DNA from: CAADGU01 sp964581605
Lineage (GTDB): Bacteria; Chloroflexota; Anaerolineae; Promineifilales; Promineifilaceae
Length of the DNA: 64,000 nucleotides
Direction: 5' to 3'
NCBI GenBank assembly: GCA_964581605.1
Contig: CAZOPF010000016.1
Span: forward strand, 6,019-70,018
Below are positions 46,327 through 57,300 of the stretch, piece after piece. The notes under the pieces are model-generated. The model saw nothing but the letters and a program-made list of their open reading frames with translations, ran no database searches and had not been told where the DNA came from. Every line of letters starts with the position of its first letter. Position 1 is the stretch's first letter. Made by a program: the position numbers and the translations under genes.

Positions 46327-47049
46327 ATGGTACTCAATCAACGATTAACCCAATTTGGCGATATTTTAGTGGTGGATGATGAAGCGTCGGTGGTGGAAGT
46401 GGTAAGTTTGTATTTGCAGCGCGAAGGTTTCACGGTGCGGGTGGCGCGAGACGGCCGTGCCGCCATCAATACCATCCGCGAGCAGTTACCCGCCCTTGTT
46501 GTTCTGGATGTGATGCTGCCGGAAATTGACGGCATGGAGATCATGCGCCGCCTGCGCGCCGACCCCACCGCCAACGTGCCCGTCATCCTGCTCACCGCCC
46601 GCCAGCAAGAGATTGACCGCATCTACGGCCTGGAACTGGGCGCAGATGATTACGTGACCAAACCGTTCTCCCCGGCCGAACTGGTTTCCAGAGTCAAGGC
46701 GGTGTTGCGGCGTACACATGGGCAAACGGAGCCCGAGGGGGGGGAACGGCCGTATCACTTCCCCCATCTCACCATTGACCCCAAAACCCGCCTCGTCACC
46801 GTGCGTGGTGAAACGGTTGAATTGACGGCTACCGAGTTTAACCTGCTTTACTTCATGGCCGCCCACCCCCGGCAGGTCTTCAAACGCGACCAACTGCTAG
46901 AGCGTGTCTGGGGTTTTTCTGAATACGTAGACCCCAGCACCGTCACCGTCCACATCCGCCGCCTGCGCGAAAAGATAGAAGCCGACCCCAGCAACCCAAT
47001 CTGGCTGCTCACCGTCTGGGGCGTGGGCTATAAATTTGACCCTGGGTAG
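46327..47049 (+). CDS. OmpR-family response regulator
   Basis: The protein has 240 residues. Receiver domain: acidic pair in LVVDDEASV, phosphorylated Asp in VLDVMLPEIDG, Thr in LLTAR, Lys in DDYVTKPF. The C-terminal winged helix has LTATEFNLLYFMAAHPRQVF and VTVHIRRLREKIEADPSNP. The histidine kinase at 47130 is its partner. No target can be deduced from sequence. Confidence 0.9.
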   Translation: MVLNQRLTQFGDILVVDDEASVVEVVSLYLQREGFTVRVARDGRAAINTIREQLPALVVLDVMLPEIDGMEIMRRLRADPTANVPVILLTARQQEIDRIYGLELGADDYVTKPFSPAELVSRVKAVLRRTHGQTEPEGGERPYHFPHLTIDPKTRLVTVRGETVELTATEFNLLYFMAAHPRQVFKRDQLLERVWGFSEYVDPSTVTVHIRRLREKIEADPSNPIWLLTVWGVGYKFDPG

Positions 47050-47051
47050 TG

Positions 47052-47128
47052 AAGAGGTAATTGAGTAATTGGATAATTACACAGTTACCCAATTACTCAA
47101 TTACCCACTCACCCACTCACCTATTTAC
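47052..47128. repeat. Octamer tandem repeats between RR and kinase
   Basis: GTAATTGA and TTACCCAA units, followed by CACTCACC repeats, end right before the kinase ATG at 47130. In frame they would give a false N-terminal extension. Confidence 0.7.
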
Positions 47129-47129
47129 T

Positions 47130-48410
47130 ATGATTACTTCCCTTTCCTCCCCCTCTTACCTCGGCCGTTTTAGCCGCGGGTTTAGCCGCGCCCCCTGGCG
47201 GTTGTTTGTTGTCGGTATTTTGGCCGCTCTCGTCGTCGCCGTCTTGCTCATGCGCGTCCTGATGCAGGCCCCGCTGCAAGACATTACCGTGCTGGTGACC
47301 TGGCTCTCTGCCACTTCATTGTTATCGCTTGTCATTGGCTACCTTTTATATCGGCGGGGGCTGGCGCGTTCCCCTTCGCTCAGCCTGACATTGCTGATGA
47401 CCTATGCCTGGGCCACCTTTGTGATCTTGTTCAATGTCTGGATGATGTCTCGCCAGATGTTTTTTAACAGCGAACATGATCTGATTTTAAGCGGCGTTCT
47501 GCTGCTTTTTGCCGCCATCATCGCCATGACCTTTGGCGTCTTTGTGGCCGCCAGTGTTACCGATGGGCTGAACCAGTTGGCTGCTACGGCGCAGGCCATA
47601 GCGGCCGGGGATTTGCAGGCGCGGGTGCAGATTCACGGCCGTGACGAAGTAGCCCAGGTTGCCTATGCCTTCAACAATATGGCCGCCCAATTGCAGCAGG
47701 CGGAAAAGGAGCGGGCCGAAGTGGAAAAGATGCGCCGTGATCTGGTGGCCTGGGCCTCGCATGATTTACGTACACCTCTCACCAGCATCCGCGCCATGAT
47801 TGAGGCATTGCATGATGGTGTAGTTAGCGACTCGGAGACGACCCACCGCTATTACCGCACCATGCGTGGCGACATCATCGCCTTGAATGGATTGATTGAT
47901 GACCTGTTTGAACTGGCACAAATGGAGGCGGGTGGGCTGTCGCTGACAAAATCGCCCCACTCTTTAAGCGACTTAATTTCTGATACGCTGGAGAGTTTTC
48001 AGGCATTGGCTGAACGGCGGGGCATTGTGCTGCACGGCCGTGTGGCGGTGGATGTAGACCCTGTGCCTGTGAATGCCCCCAAAATTGGGCGGGTGCTGAC
48101 AAATCTTATTGACAATGCACTCCGGTATGCACCAACTGGCGGGGAAGTGCAGGTTACGGCCGTGCGCACGGTTCATACTGTTCAGGTAACAGTGCAAGAC
48201 AGTGGCCCTGGTTTTAATGCTGATGATTTACCGCGTGTCTTTGAACAGTTTTACCGGGGTGAACAGGCGCGTAGCCGTAAAACAGGCGGAGCCGGTTTGG
48301 GTTTAGCCATTGCGCGGGGCATTGTGGAGGGGCACGACGGCCGTATCTGGGCCGAAAACACCCCTGATGGTGGCGCATTGGTGGGCTTTGAACTACCTTA
48401 TTTTTCTTAG
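47130..48410 (+). CDS. Sensor histidine kinase
   Basis: The protein has 426 residues (ATG 47130; an upstream GTG would translate the repeat). There are four hydrophobic segments in the first 155 residues, HAMP domain (about 150-205), HisKA with WASHDLRTPLTSIRAM, and HATPase with NLIDNALRYAP, DSGPGFNADDLPRVFEQFYRG and GAGLGLAIARGIVEGHDG. It has no large periplasmic domain, so it may sense through its membrane part. It phosphorylates the response regulator upstream. Confidence 0.9.
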   Translation: MITSLSSPSYLGRFSRGFSRAPWRLFVVGILAALVVAVLLMRVLMQAPLQDITVLVTWLSATSLLSLVIGYLLYRRGLARSPSLSLTLLMTYAWATFVILFNVWMMSRQMFFNSEHDLILSGVLLLFAAIIAMTFGVFVAASVTDGLNQLAATAQAIAAGDLQARVQIHGRDEVAQVAYAFNNMAAQLQQAEKERAEVEKMRRDLVAWASHDLRTPLTSIRAMIEALHDGVVSDSETTHRYYRTMRGDIIALNGLIDDLFELAQMEAGGLSLTKSPHSLSDLISDTLESFQALAERRGIVLHGRVAVDVDPVPVNAPKIGRVLTNLIDNALRYAPTGGEVQVTAVRTVHTVQVTVQDSGPGFNADDLPRVFEQFYRGEQARSRKTGGAGLGLAIARGIVEGHDGRIWAENTPDGGALVGFELPYFS

Positions 48411-48432
48411 CATTTTTCTTATGCGCAAACCC

Positions 48433-48462
48433 TTGACATCCCTTCCTCCTCCCGCCTAAAAT
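48433..48462 (+). promoter_or_regulatory. Sigma-70-type promoter of the HtrA-like gene
   Basis: TTGACA (48433-48438), 18-base spacer, TAAAAT (48457-48462), which lies 44 bases before ATG 48507. Confidence 0.7.
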
Positions 48463-48506
48463 GGCAGTAAGTGGCTTTTCCTCAGCCACTAAACAGTTGG
48501 TATTTC

Positions 48507-49694
48507 ATGATCCGCAACCTGCATAAACCCCTTTGCTTTCTTGTTTTTATTCTCTTTTTCCTGGCGCTAGCCTGCCAGGCTACGGCCAACCCGGAAAGCA
48601 TTCTCCCTGTGAGTACAGTTGATACCCAGGCCATTGTGACTGACGTGGTGGCGACGGTGCAGGCGGAAAGTGTAATGTTGGAACAGGTGTCATTGCCAGA
48701 TACGGCCGTTAATAACCAGATCAGTACCGAATTGGAGCAGCGGCTCATTCAAATCTACCGCCAGGTGAACCCTTCTGTCGTTCACCTATTTGTTTATGTC
48801 CAAAATGACTTTCTCGGCTCTGGTACCGGTTTTGTGTTTGACGCTGCCGGCCATGTTGTTACCAACAACCATGTCATCGAGCAGGGCGAGGTGTATGAAG
48901 TCGTCTTTCCAGACGGGCAACGGCGCTACGGCGAGATTGTTGGCACAGACGTAGATAGTGACCTGGCGGTATTGAAGGTGGATGATTTACCAACCAATGC
49001 GCCGCCAGTTACATTGGCCGATTCGGGCACACTGCAAGTAGGCCAGTTTGTGGTGGCAATTGGCAACCCATTTGGCGAAGCCAGTTCCATGTCGGTGGGC
49101 ATTATTAGCGCCCTGGGGCGGACGTTAGAGTCGCAGCGATTGGTATCCGGTGGTTTTTTCTCTATCCCCCAAATCATTCAGACGGACGCAGCGATTAACC
49201 CTGGTAATTCCGGTGGCCCTTTGCTGAATCTGGATGGTAGCGTGATTGGTGTGAACAGTGCTATTTTGTCTCGCACCGGGGCCAATTCGGGTGTGGGGTA
49301 TGCGATCCCCGTCAATGCCGTCAGAAATATCGTGCCATCGCTGATTGCCGACGGCCGTTACCGCTATCCTTATATGGGCATCAGTATGCGCTCAGAGCCG
49401 TTTACGCTGCGGGAATTGGAAACCTTGTCACTGCCGCCGCAGGGTGTCTGGGTGACCGATGTGGGGCAGGGCACACCGGCTGAAGCAGCCGGTCTGATTG
49501 GTCATAATCTGGATGCAGAGTTTACACCGGATGGCGATTACATTATTGCCATCAATGGTGTGCCGGTCAGTAATTCTGACGAATTGCTGAGCTATCTGGT
49601 ATTTGAAACACAGGTTGGGGAAACGGTAGAGTTGACCTTGATCCGCCAGGGTGAAGAGATTCAGGTGCCGTTGACGTTGGGCGAACGGCCGTGA
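48507..49694 (+). CDS. HtrA-like serine protease lipoprotein with PDZ domain
   Basis: The protein has 395 residues (ATG 48507). The signal peptide ends in a lipobox LALAC, so it is probably a lipoprotein facing the outside. It belongs to the S1C trypsin-fold with the catalytic triad: His in VVTNNHVI (about 122), Asp in DVDSDLAVLKVD (about 152) and Ser in NPGNSGGPL (about 234). One PDZ domain is at the C-terminus (about 290-390) with AEAAGLI and DYIIAINGVPV. HtrA proteases degrade misfolded exported proteins. The regulator pair upstream may control it; the promoter just before it supports a separate transcript. Confidence 0.9.
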   Translation: MIRNLHKPLCFLVFILFFLALACQATANPESILPVSTVDTQAIVTDVVATVQAESVMLEQVSLPDTAVNNQISTELEQRLIQIYRQVNPSVVHLFVYVQNDFLGSGTGFVFDAAGHVVTNNHVIEQGEVYEVVFPDGQRRYGEIVGTDVDSDLAVLKVDDLPTNAPPVTLADSGTLQVGQFVVAIGNPFGEASSMSVGIISALGRTLESQRLVSGGFFSIPQIIQTDAAINPGNSGGPLLNLDGSVIGVNSAILSRTGANSGVGYAIPVNAVRNIVPSLIADGRYRYPYMGISMRSEPFTLRELETLSLPPQGVWVTDVGQGTPAEAAGLIGHNLDAEFTPDGDYIIAINGVPVSNSDELLSYLVFETQVGETVELTLIRQGEEIQVPLTLGERP

Positions 49695-49884
49695 CACACT
49701 TAGAGTGAGAGTTCAGGTGTTGTGACGCTTTACCGAGGATGTGCATCAACCAGGTATTCCTGGCTGGTTTGTTGTGGTGGAACATTGCTACCCATTCCAC
49801 TCAAATAAACTGGCTTTTTATCATCCCCATTCAACCATCACTGCGTACATTGAACCAAACTAGAGAGGTTTTGTAGGAGGTACC
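49695..49884. other. Intergenic, no gene seen
   Basis: A short imperfect inverted repeat AACCAG...CTGGTT is seen at 49749-49770, and a strong AGGAGG site lies before ATG 49885. Confidence 0.5.
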
Positions 49885-50988
49885 ATGATAACCCATGAGG
49901 AGTTGCAAGAGTTGTTGGCGTATCAATCGAATAATGGTGTTGTTATTAGCCTTTATCTGGATTCAGATACGGCCCATGAGAATGCGGAAACAATCAAGCA
50001 TCAAGTCAAAAGTATGATGCGAGAAGCAGAGGTAGACCATGAAAAAGCGGCCGCTGCTATTGAACAATATCTTGACCTGGGGTATGACTGGACGATGCCG
50101 GGCCTGGCTGTGTTCAGTGGGCGTGGCGGCGATTTTTTCCGGGTTTTCCCAACGGCCGTTGCGTTTCGCAATCGAGTCAGAGTGGGCCATAAGCCCTATG
50201 TGAAACCTCTGGCGCATTTGCTGGATTTTTATGCGCATTATGGGGTAATTCTGGTAGACCGGGTGGGTGGCCGCTTTTTTGAGTATCACCTGGGTGAATT
50301 GCAAGGTATGGAAGGGTATATGGGCGAGGAGGTCCATAAACTCAAACAAGGAGCCGGGTCTTCAGCCGTGGGGATGCGTGGTGGGGTGGGTGGCGGCCGC
50401 CATGAAGAAGAAGTGGCGCACCGTAACTTGCGAGATACGGCCGCTGCTGCCGCCCACTTCTTCCAGGGTAAACCTATTCGCCGCCTTTTCCTGGGCGGCA
50501 CCTCTGAAACGGTAGCTGAGTTTCGTGAACTGCTGCCTAAACAGCTGCAAAGCTGCCTGGCTGGCACCTTTGCAATGGACATGAATGCAGGCGAGCATGA
50601 AGTTCGTAAACACACGTTGCGATTGTTGCAGGCCGCCAATGCCGAGCGCGAGGAAAAGCTGGTAGATAGCTGGGCTTCCACTGTTGCGCGGGGTGGCACG
50701 GCCGTAGCCGGTTTGGATGATACATTACAGGCCGTCAGCGAGCGGCGTGTGCAAACCCTGATCATCAGCGATGGGTATCGTTACCCAGGTTATGTGGATG
50801 AGCCATCGGGCTTTTTGGTAGCAAACCTGGCTAAAAGCCCCCTGAGTGCGGATGAATTGACGGCCGTTGCCGATGTGATAGACGCGGCCTGCGCCAGCAC
50901 CATAGATAGCGGCGGCCATGTGGAAGTCATTCGAGATAATGCCAGATTAGAGGAATACGGCCGTATAGGCGCACTCCTGCGTTACTGA
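49885..50988 (+). CDS. Bacterial archaeo-eukaryotic release factor-like (baeRF/Vms1-type) protein
   Basis: The protein has 367 residues. AGGAGG precedes the ATG. The N-terminal domain (VVISLYLDSDTA, GLAVFSGRGGDFFRVFP) and central RNase H-like domain (YGVILVDRVGGRFFEYHLGE) are typical of the baeRF family, with a Gly-rich loop VGMRGGVGGGRHEEE between at about 160-175 where GGQ lies in eRF1. The C-terminal domain carries LIISDGYRYPGYV and a final helix ending RIGALLRY. baeRF proteins are thought to act on stalled ribosomes; here the loop keeps GG but no Gln is seen at the third position, so peptidyl-tRNA cleavage is uncertain. No neighbour in the window points to its task. Confidence 0.7.
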   Translation: MITHEELQELLAYQSNNGVVISLYLDSDTAHENAETIKHQVKSMMREAEVDHEKAAAAIEQYLDLGYDWTMPGLAVFSGRGGDFFRVFPTAVAFRNRVRVGHKPYVKPLAHLLDFYAHYGVILVDRVGGRFFEYHLGELQGMEGYMGEEVHKLKQGAGSSAVGMRGGVGGGRHEEEVAHRNLRDTAAAAAHFFQGKPIRRLFLGGTSETVAEFRELLPKQLQSCLAGTFAMDMNAGEHEVRKHTLRLLQAANAEREEKLVDSWASTVARGGTAVAGLDDTLQAVSERRVQTLIISDGYRYPGYVDEPSGFLVANLAKSPLSADELTAVADVIDAACASTIDSGGHVEVIRDNARLEEYGRIGALLRY

Positions 50989-51002
50989 CAGGCAAAAAGG
51001 GA

Positions 51003-51042
51003 AAAGGTGACGATGGGGTTTGCCCATTCCATCGTCACCTTT
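51003..51042 (+). terminator. Hairpin terminator after the baeRF gene
   Basis: AAAGGTGACGATGG is followed by a 12-base loop and its exact 14-bp inverse CCATCGTCACCTTT, 15 bases after the stop. Confidence 0.8.
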
Positions 51043-51357
51043 GCTCACGACTGGTAGTTTGCCAAAAAAAAAGAGTGGTGAGAAAATTCGTGGCGAATAC
51101 CAAATTGGCCTGTTTGTAGTCTAAAACGGGCTAGGGAGTCCAGTAAACGTATCGTAAAACAATTCCCATACAGTATGGTAAGCGGGAGACGCTTTCCTGT
51201 TATCTTGTGTGGGCTTGTTCAAAGGAGGTAAAACAGCGAGAAGTAACTGACATTCATCTTTTGTACAAATGCTGTTGCAGTTGGCAGCATTCGTCTTACA
51301 AATCTGGGACTCAACCTCTGCAACTTTACTGCACAGGTTATTGTAAGGAGGATACAA
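51043..51357. other. Long leader before the giant secreted protein gene
   Basis: There is no gene here. An A9 run at 51065-51073, two Shine-Dalgarno-like AAGGAGG sites (51220-51227, not followed by a start codon, and 51342-51348, which serves GTG 51358) and no riboswitch that I recognise. The unused internal site may mark a long 5' untranslated region or a degraded small frame. Confidence 0.4.
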
Positions 51358-54300
51358 GTGAAAACAGCGTCCCGTATTTTCATTACTTTATTTGTACTAT
51401 TAGGTTTGGCGGGTTTCATGCTTGCCATTTCCGAAAGTGGTCTCCAGGCCCAAACGCTTACCCCCCGACCCGAAACGGGTTCTCAGGTAACAGTACAGGC
51501 CTCAGAGCCAGTTGCGGCCGTGCTCAGCCAGCCGGTGCGCGACCTGCGACCCGCCCCCCAAGAGCCAATGCTCAATCGTGAAGTGTATATGAAATGGTTA
51601 GGTGAAGGAATTGGTGTTGAAGGCACTTCCATTGGGCTTGATCCACTCCTTTCCCGAAGCAATAACAATGGCTTCTCCCCTGACCCCCTGGTAACTTTTG
51701 AAGGGGTTCCTTCCTTATCTGGAGTCACTCCCCCCGATACAAATGGAGATGTTGGGCCAAATCATTACGTTCAAATGACCAACTTTTCATTCCGCATTTG
51801 GGACAAAGGCGATCCAGATAACGGCGTTCCCCCTACACCGCTAATCCCGGCCACCCTTGTGGGTGATTTGTTTGCTCCCCTGGGTGGGCAATGTACAAGC
51901 AACTTTGGCGATCCTATCGTACTCTATGATGATTTAGCCGACCGCTGGCTTCTCAGTCAGTTTGGATTAAGTGGGCCACTTGGTATGTGTATTGCCATTT
52001 CCGAAACTCCGGACCCAACGGGAGCATACTACTTGTATTTCTTCCCCACGCCGGACTTTCCTGACTATCCTAAACTAGGTGTCTGGCCCGATGCCTACCT
52101 CATGGGTACTAATTCCGGATTCCCCAATGCCTATTATGCGTTTGCTTTTGATCGTGAAGCCATGCTCGATGGCGATCCCGCAACCGTTCAATCTGTTGGT
52201 GGTCTGGCCAACTTGATGATGCCGGCCGATGTGGATGGTCAAACGCCGCCTCCTGCCGGAGATCCGGGTATCTTCTACACCTTCTATCATCCAGATGGAA
52301 CCGGGCACCCGGCCGGGGCAGAACGTTTGGCACTCTATGAATTTGACGTTGACTGGACCAACCCTGGCAATTCCACCTTCACCCTGGTAGAAGAACTCCC
52401 CATCGCTCCATTCAACTATACCATTTGTGGTTTCTTTGCCGGCGGCTGCATTTCCCAACCTGGCACCGGCCAGGTGCTGGATGATATTGCCTGGTGGCCG
52501 ATGTTCCGCTTCCAATATCGTAATTTCGGCAGCTATGAGGCCATGGTTGGCAACTTTACAGTGGATGCTGATGGTAATGACAATGCAGGCATCCGTTGGT
52601 TTGAAGTCCGCAAAGAAGCTGGTACTTATAGCCTCTACCAGGAAGGGACACAATTCCCGACCACAGATTCCCGTTGGATGGGCAGCATTGCCATGGATGG
52701 TAGTGGCAATATCGCTCTGGGATACAGCGTCTCTTCATCCTCCGTTGTTCCGTCCATTCGGTATGCCACCCGCCTGCGCACCGATGCTTTGGGCACATTA
52801 AGCGCCGAAGCCGAAATGTGGACAGGCGGAGGTGTGCAGACCGGCATCCACCGCTGGGGTGATTACTCAAACATGTCCGTTGATCCCGTGGATAACTGTA
52901 CGTTCTGGTATACAACGGAATATCATGATTCCGATGACACTGGTTTTGATTGGAACACCCGCGTTGGTGTTTTCCGCATCCCAGAATGTACCGGATCCAT
53001 TGGGCCGGTCGGGGTGTTGGACGGCCGTGTCACGGAAATTGGCACGGGCAACCCCATTGAAGGTGCCTACATCTTCGCCACTGATGGCATAACCGGCACC
53101 GGCAGCGCCTTCACCGACGCCAATGGCGATTATCGGGCTGTCCTGTCCGAATCAACCTACACGGTCACGGCTTCAGCTTTTGGCTACCAGCCCGTACAGG
53201 TTTCGGCCGTCTCCATCGTTTCTGGCACCACCACTACAGTAGACTTTGTTCTCGACCTGGCAACTTATTATCTGGTAGATGGCTATGTAACCGATGTGAA
53301 CACCGGCTGGCCGCTTTACGCCCGTATAGACATTGACGGCTACCCCGGCGACCCCATCTGGACAGACCCCGAAACCGGCTACTACAGCATCTCCTTACCC
53401 GAAGGCATTGCATACACCTTCAATGTGGATGCCTGGGCAGACGGTTATATTGGCGACAGCCGTGCCGTTGGCCCGCTCACAGGAGACACCCAGGAAGATT
53501 TTGCCCTGGATGTAGATGTGGTTAGTTGTACCGCGCCCGGTTACGGTGGCGCTCCGGGCAGCTCCGTTTTCGCCGATGATTTTGAAGCTGGTTTGGGTAA
53601 CTGGACGGCTACTGGCCTTTGGCATCAGGAAAGCCAGACCGATGCCTGTGGCAGCCTGGTGGCGCCCTTCCCCAGCCCGGTGGAAAGCGCATACTTCGGT
53701 CAGGCGGGCATCTGCAATTTCGATATAGGCACTGCGCAGGGTAGCCTGACCACAAACAGTTCCATGGCCATTCCTGCCTCCGGTGTGTTGTTCCGTTTCT
53801 GGAGCTTTGAGGAAACGGAATGTGGCGGCAATTGTAGTTGGGATAACCGGTATGTGGAAATCTCCACAGATGGTAGCTTCTGGTCAACATTGGGCGAAGG
53901 CGATACCGAGACCACCTGGTACCAACAAACCTACGACTTATCGGCTTATGCCAACCAAAATGTCTGGCTGCGCTTCCGCTTTGATTCTGGCGATAGCATT
54001 GCCAATAACTACTTTGGCTGGATGATTGATGATGTAGATGTGAGTGTGCCCACCTGTGTGCCTACGCCCGGTGGCGGTCTGGTGGTTGGTAATGTGTATG
54101 ACGATGCCGGTACCCCGCTTTCTGGCGCAACGGTTGCCAATGAAACGGGTGAATCAGTATCTACCTATGACACCCCGGCCGATCCCAATGTAGATGATGG
54201 CTTCTATACCATCTTCTCCGATGGCGGCAGCCAGGATCATTGGGCCAGCTACACCAGCGATTACGGTGTGGATACCCAAACCGTCTCGGTTGTCGTTTCC

Positions 54301-57300
54301 GATACTGTCAGCCAGGACTTTTATCTGCCCTCGGCCTACCTCTATTACAGCCCATCGGAAATTGAAGAGTGGATGAGCATTGGCGATATCGTTACCAATA
54401 CGGTGACTGTCACCAATACAGGTTCATATACATTGGACTTCACGGTGCACATTGGCGATTTTGCCGGGCCAGGTAGTGTAATGATACGGCCGCATGTAGA
54501 ACCCGTCTCCATTCCCGCCAGCAACGGCCGTTTCCCCATGGGCAACTACGCGCCTGCCATTGGGTTAGCCCCGGCCGATGGTGAAGCCGTGGCTAAGAGC
54601 GACGCGCCGATAGTGCGTGTTCCCTATGGCAACACTGCATATGCGGTAGACGCAGCCAACGGCTTCTACACCGCCTTCGACCTGGACATACCCGAAACGC
54701 TGCCGAACATAGCTCCATACAGCGTTGTGGACTTCCCCGGTGCGGGTGAAGTAGTAGACGGCTACTCGTATGTGATTGATGGCAACGTCATGTGGCAGCT
54801 AGACCTGGCAACCGGTGCGCAGGTGGGCAGCCTACCTGTAACCCCACCGCCCGGCGCGCAGAGCTACACCGGTATGGCGCTAGACCCAACCTCTGGTGTT
54901 GTCTATCTGGCAAGCTGCGACATCAGTTCCTCTATCCTGTACACACTGGATATGAGCACCGGCACAGCCACCCAGGTTGGCCCCATCACCAACTCACCCT
55001 GCACCATTGCCATTGCCATTGATGGAAATGGCGACATGTACGGCCACGATATTGTCAATGACTCGCTCATTGGCATAGACAAGAACAGCGGGGCCGGCAC
55101 AATCATTGGCTCGTTGGGCTTCGACGCCAACTACGGGCAAGGCATGGGGTATGATGCCACCACCGACCAGATTTACCTGGCCGCCTTCAACAACGGCACG
55201 TTCCAGCCGGAACTGCGCATTGCTGACCGCAGCACAGGTAACACGACGCTGGTAGGTGTGTTAGGCTCCAGCAGCCCTGGCGTGTTGGTGCAGCTACCCT
55301 GGCTGGGGACGGAACTGAGCACTGGTGGCGGTTGGGCCTATGCGGTACCTGAAGAAGGCACCGTGCCGCCCGAAAGCACAACGACCTTTGATGTGGTCTT
55401 TGATGCCCGGTCACTGTATCAGGTAGGCGACTACACGGCCGTCCTCGAATTCGGTGGCAACTTCATCAACATAGTACCCACTATGCCGTTGACCATGCAC
55501 CTGGACTGCCCCACCTGTGGTTTCCTGGAAGGTGAAATCACCGATTCGGTGACGGGCGATCCGGTGGATGCCAGCATCCGCATTACCAATACCAATAGCT
55601 TTGACGTTACCCTGAATGGCAGCACCTATGCGGTGGCTGTGCCGCCGGCTACTTACTATCTGACGGTAGAAGCCGCCGGGTATCTGGGCGAAACGGGCAG
55701 CGGTGTTGTCACACAAGGCAATACCACGACCGTTGACTTCGCCCTCGATCCGGCTATTGCCATCCTTTCCTACAGCCCGGCCGAGATTGAAGAGTGGATG
55801 AGCATTGGCGATGTTGTTACCAATACGGTCACCGTCACCAACACCGGCTATATTGACCTGGAATTCAGCGTCAATATCGGTGGTTGGGGCGGGCCGGAAC
55901 TGGTGGTACGGCCGCATCGTCCAACCTTTGTTCTGCCACAGTCAGCCAATAACTATGTGGCTGGCAACTACGAGCCATCTATCGGGTTGGCCCCGGCCGA
56001 TGGTGAAGCCGTGGCCAAGAGCGACGCGCCGATAGTGCGGATTCCGTATGGCAACACCGCGTATGCGGTAGACGCAGCCAACGGCTTCTACACCGCCTTC
56101 GACCTGGACATACCCGNNNNNNNNNNNNNNNNNNNNNNNNNNNNNNNNNNNNNNNNNNNNNNNNNNNNNNNNNNNNNNNNNNNNNNNNNNNNNNNNNNNN
56201 NNNNNNNNNNNNNNNNAGCTACCCTGGCTGGGGACGGAACTGAGCACTGGTGGCGGTTGGGCCTATGCGGTGCCTGACGGTGGCACTGTGCCGCCATTTA
56301 GCACCGGTACCTTTGATGTAGTCTTTGATGCCCGGTCACTGTATCAGGTAGGCGACTACACGGCAGAGTTGAGCTTCTCTGGCAACTTTGACAATATCGT
56401 GCCCACTATGCCGCTGACCATGCACCTGGACTGCCCGACCTGTGGTTTCCTGGACGGTGACATTACAGACATCACCACGGGTGATCCGCTGTCGGCCGAC
56501 GTGCATGTAACCAGCGCGGCGGGCTTTGACGTGACGGTCACGGGTGAAAGCTACAGTCTGGCGGTTCCGGCCGATACGTATGACATCACTGTTTCTGCAT
56601 CGGGTTATCTGAGCGATACGGCGACAGTGGTTGTTACCCAAGGTTCGACCACAACAACCGACTTTGCCCTCTGGCCGATCTTCTCCGAGCTGGCGTATAT
56701 GCCAGACTTCTTTGAAGCGACGGTTGGCCTGGGCGGTGTGGTAACGCAGACGATGACCATCAGCAATCCCGGTACGGTGGCGTTCGACTTTAGCCTGGCA
56801 GATGTGGAAACGGGCAATCCGTTTGGCATGAATCTGCGAGCGCCAGAAACTGTCTGCCCGCCAGATGCGTTTGGTTACAGTTGCACGGACTCTACCGAAC
56901 CGGATGGCCTGGTGACGTACAACTTTGAAGACATCTCTGGCACAGGTACAAGTGTGAGTTTGAGCGATGATGAGGTCAGCGGGCCAATTCCGGTTGGCTT
57001 TGCCTTCAACTACTATGGCACGGATTACAACGATGTTTACATCAGCTCCAACGGCTTCCTGACAGTGCTGCCCGGCCAGTACAATGGCTGCTGCTCTGGT
57101 CAACCGATGCCTACGGCAGGTAATCCGGATGGTGTCATTGCCGGTGCCTGGAATGATCTGTACCCACCAGGAGGTGGCTCAATTACCTACCAGACGATGG
57201 GAACTGCGCCGTTCCGGTATATGATTGTTCAGTATACAGATATTACTCACTATCCAGGAGGTGGTTTCCCCATTACCTTCCAGTTCAAGTTGTTTGAAGG

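Noticed and set aside
47061..47129. N-terminal extension of the histidine kinase
   Set aside because: It translates the octamer repeat (TQLPNYSITHSPTH) and is not a natural signal sequence.
51043..51357. Riboswitch in the leader of the giant gene
   Set aside because: I could not align the stretch to a known aptamer core; only Shine-Dalgarno-like sites are clear.
51207..51581. Open frame of 124 codons before the giant gene
   Set aside because: It overlaps the real gene start in another frame and ends in an Arg/Pro-rich mirror stretch; no family features.
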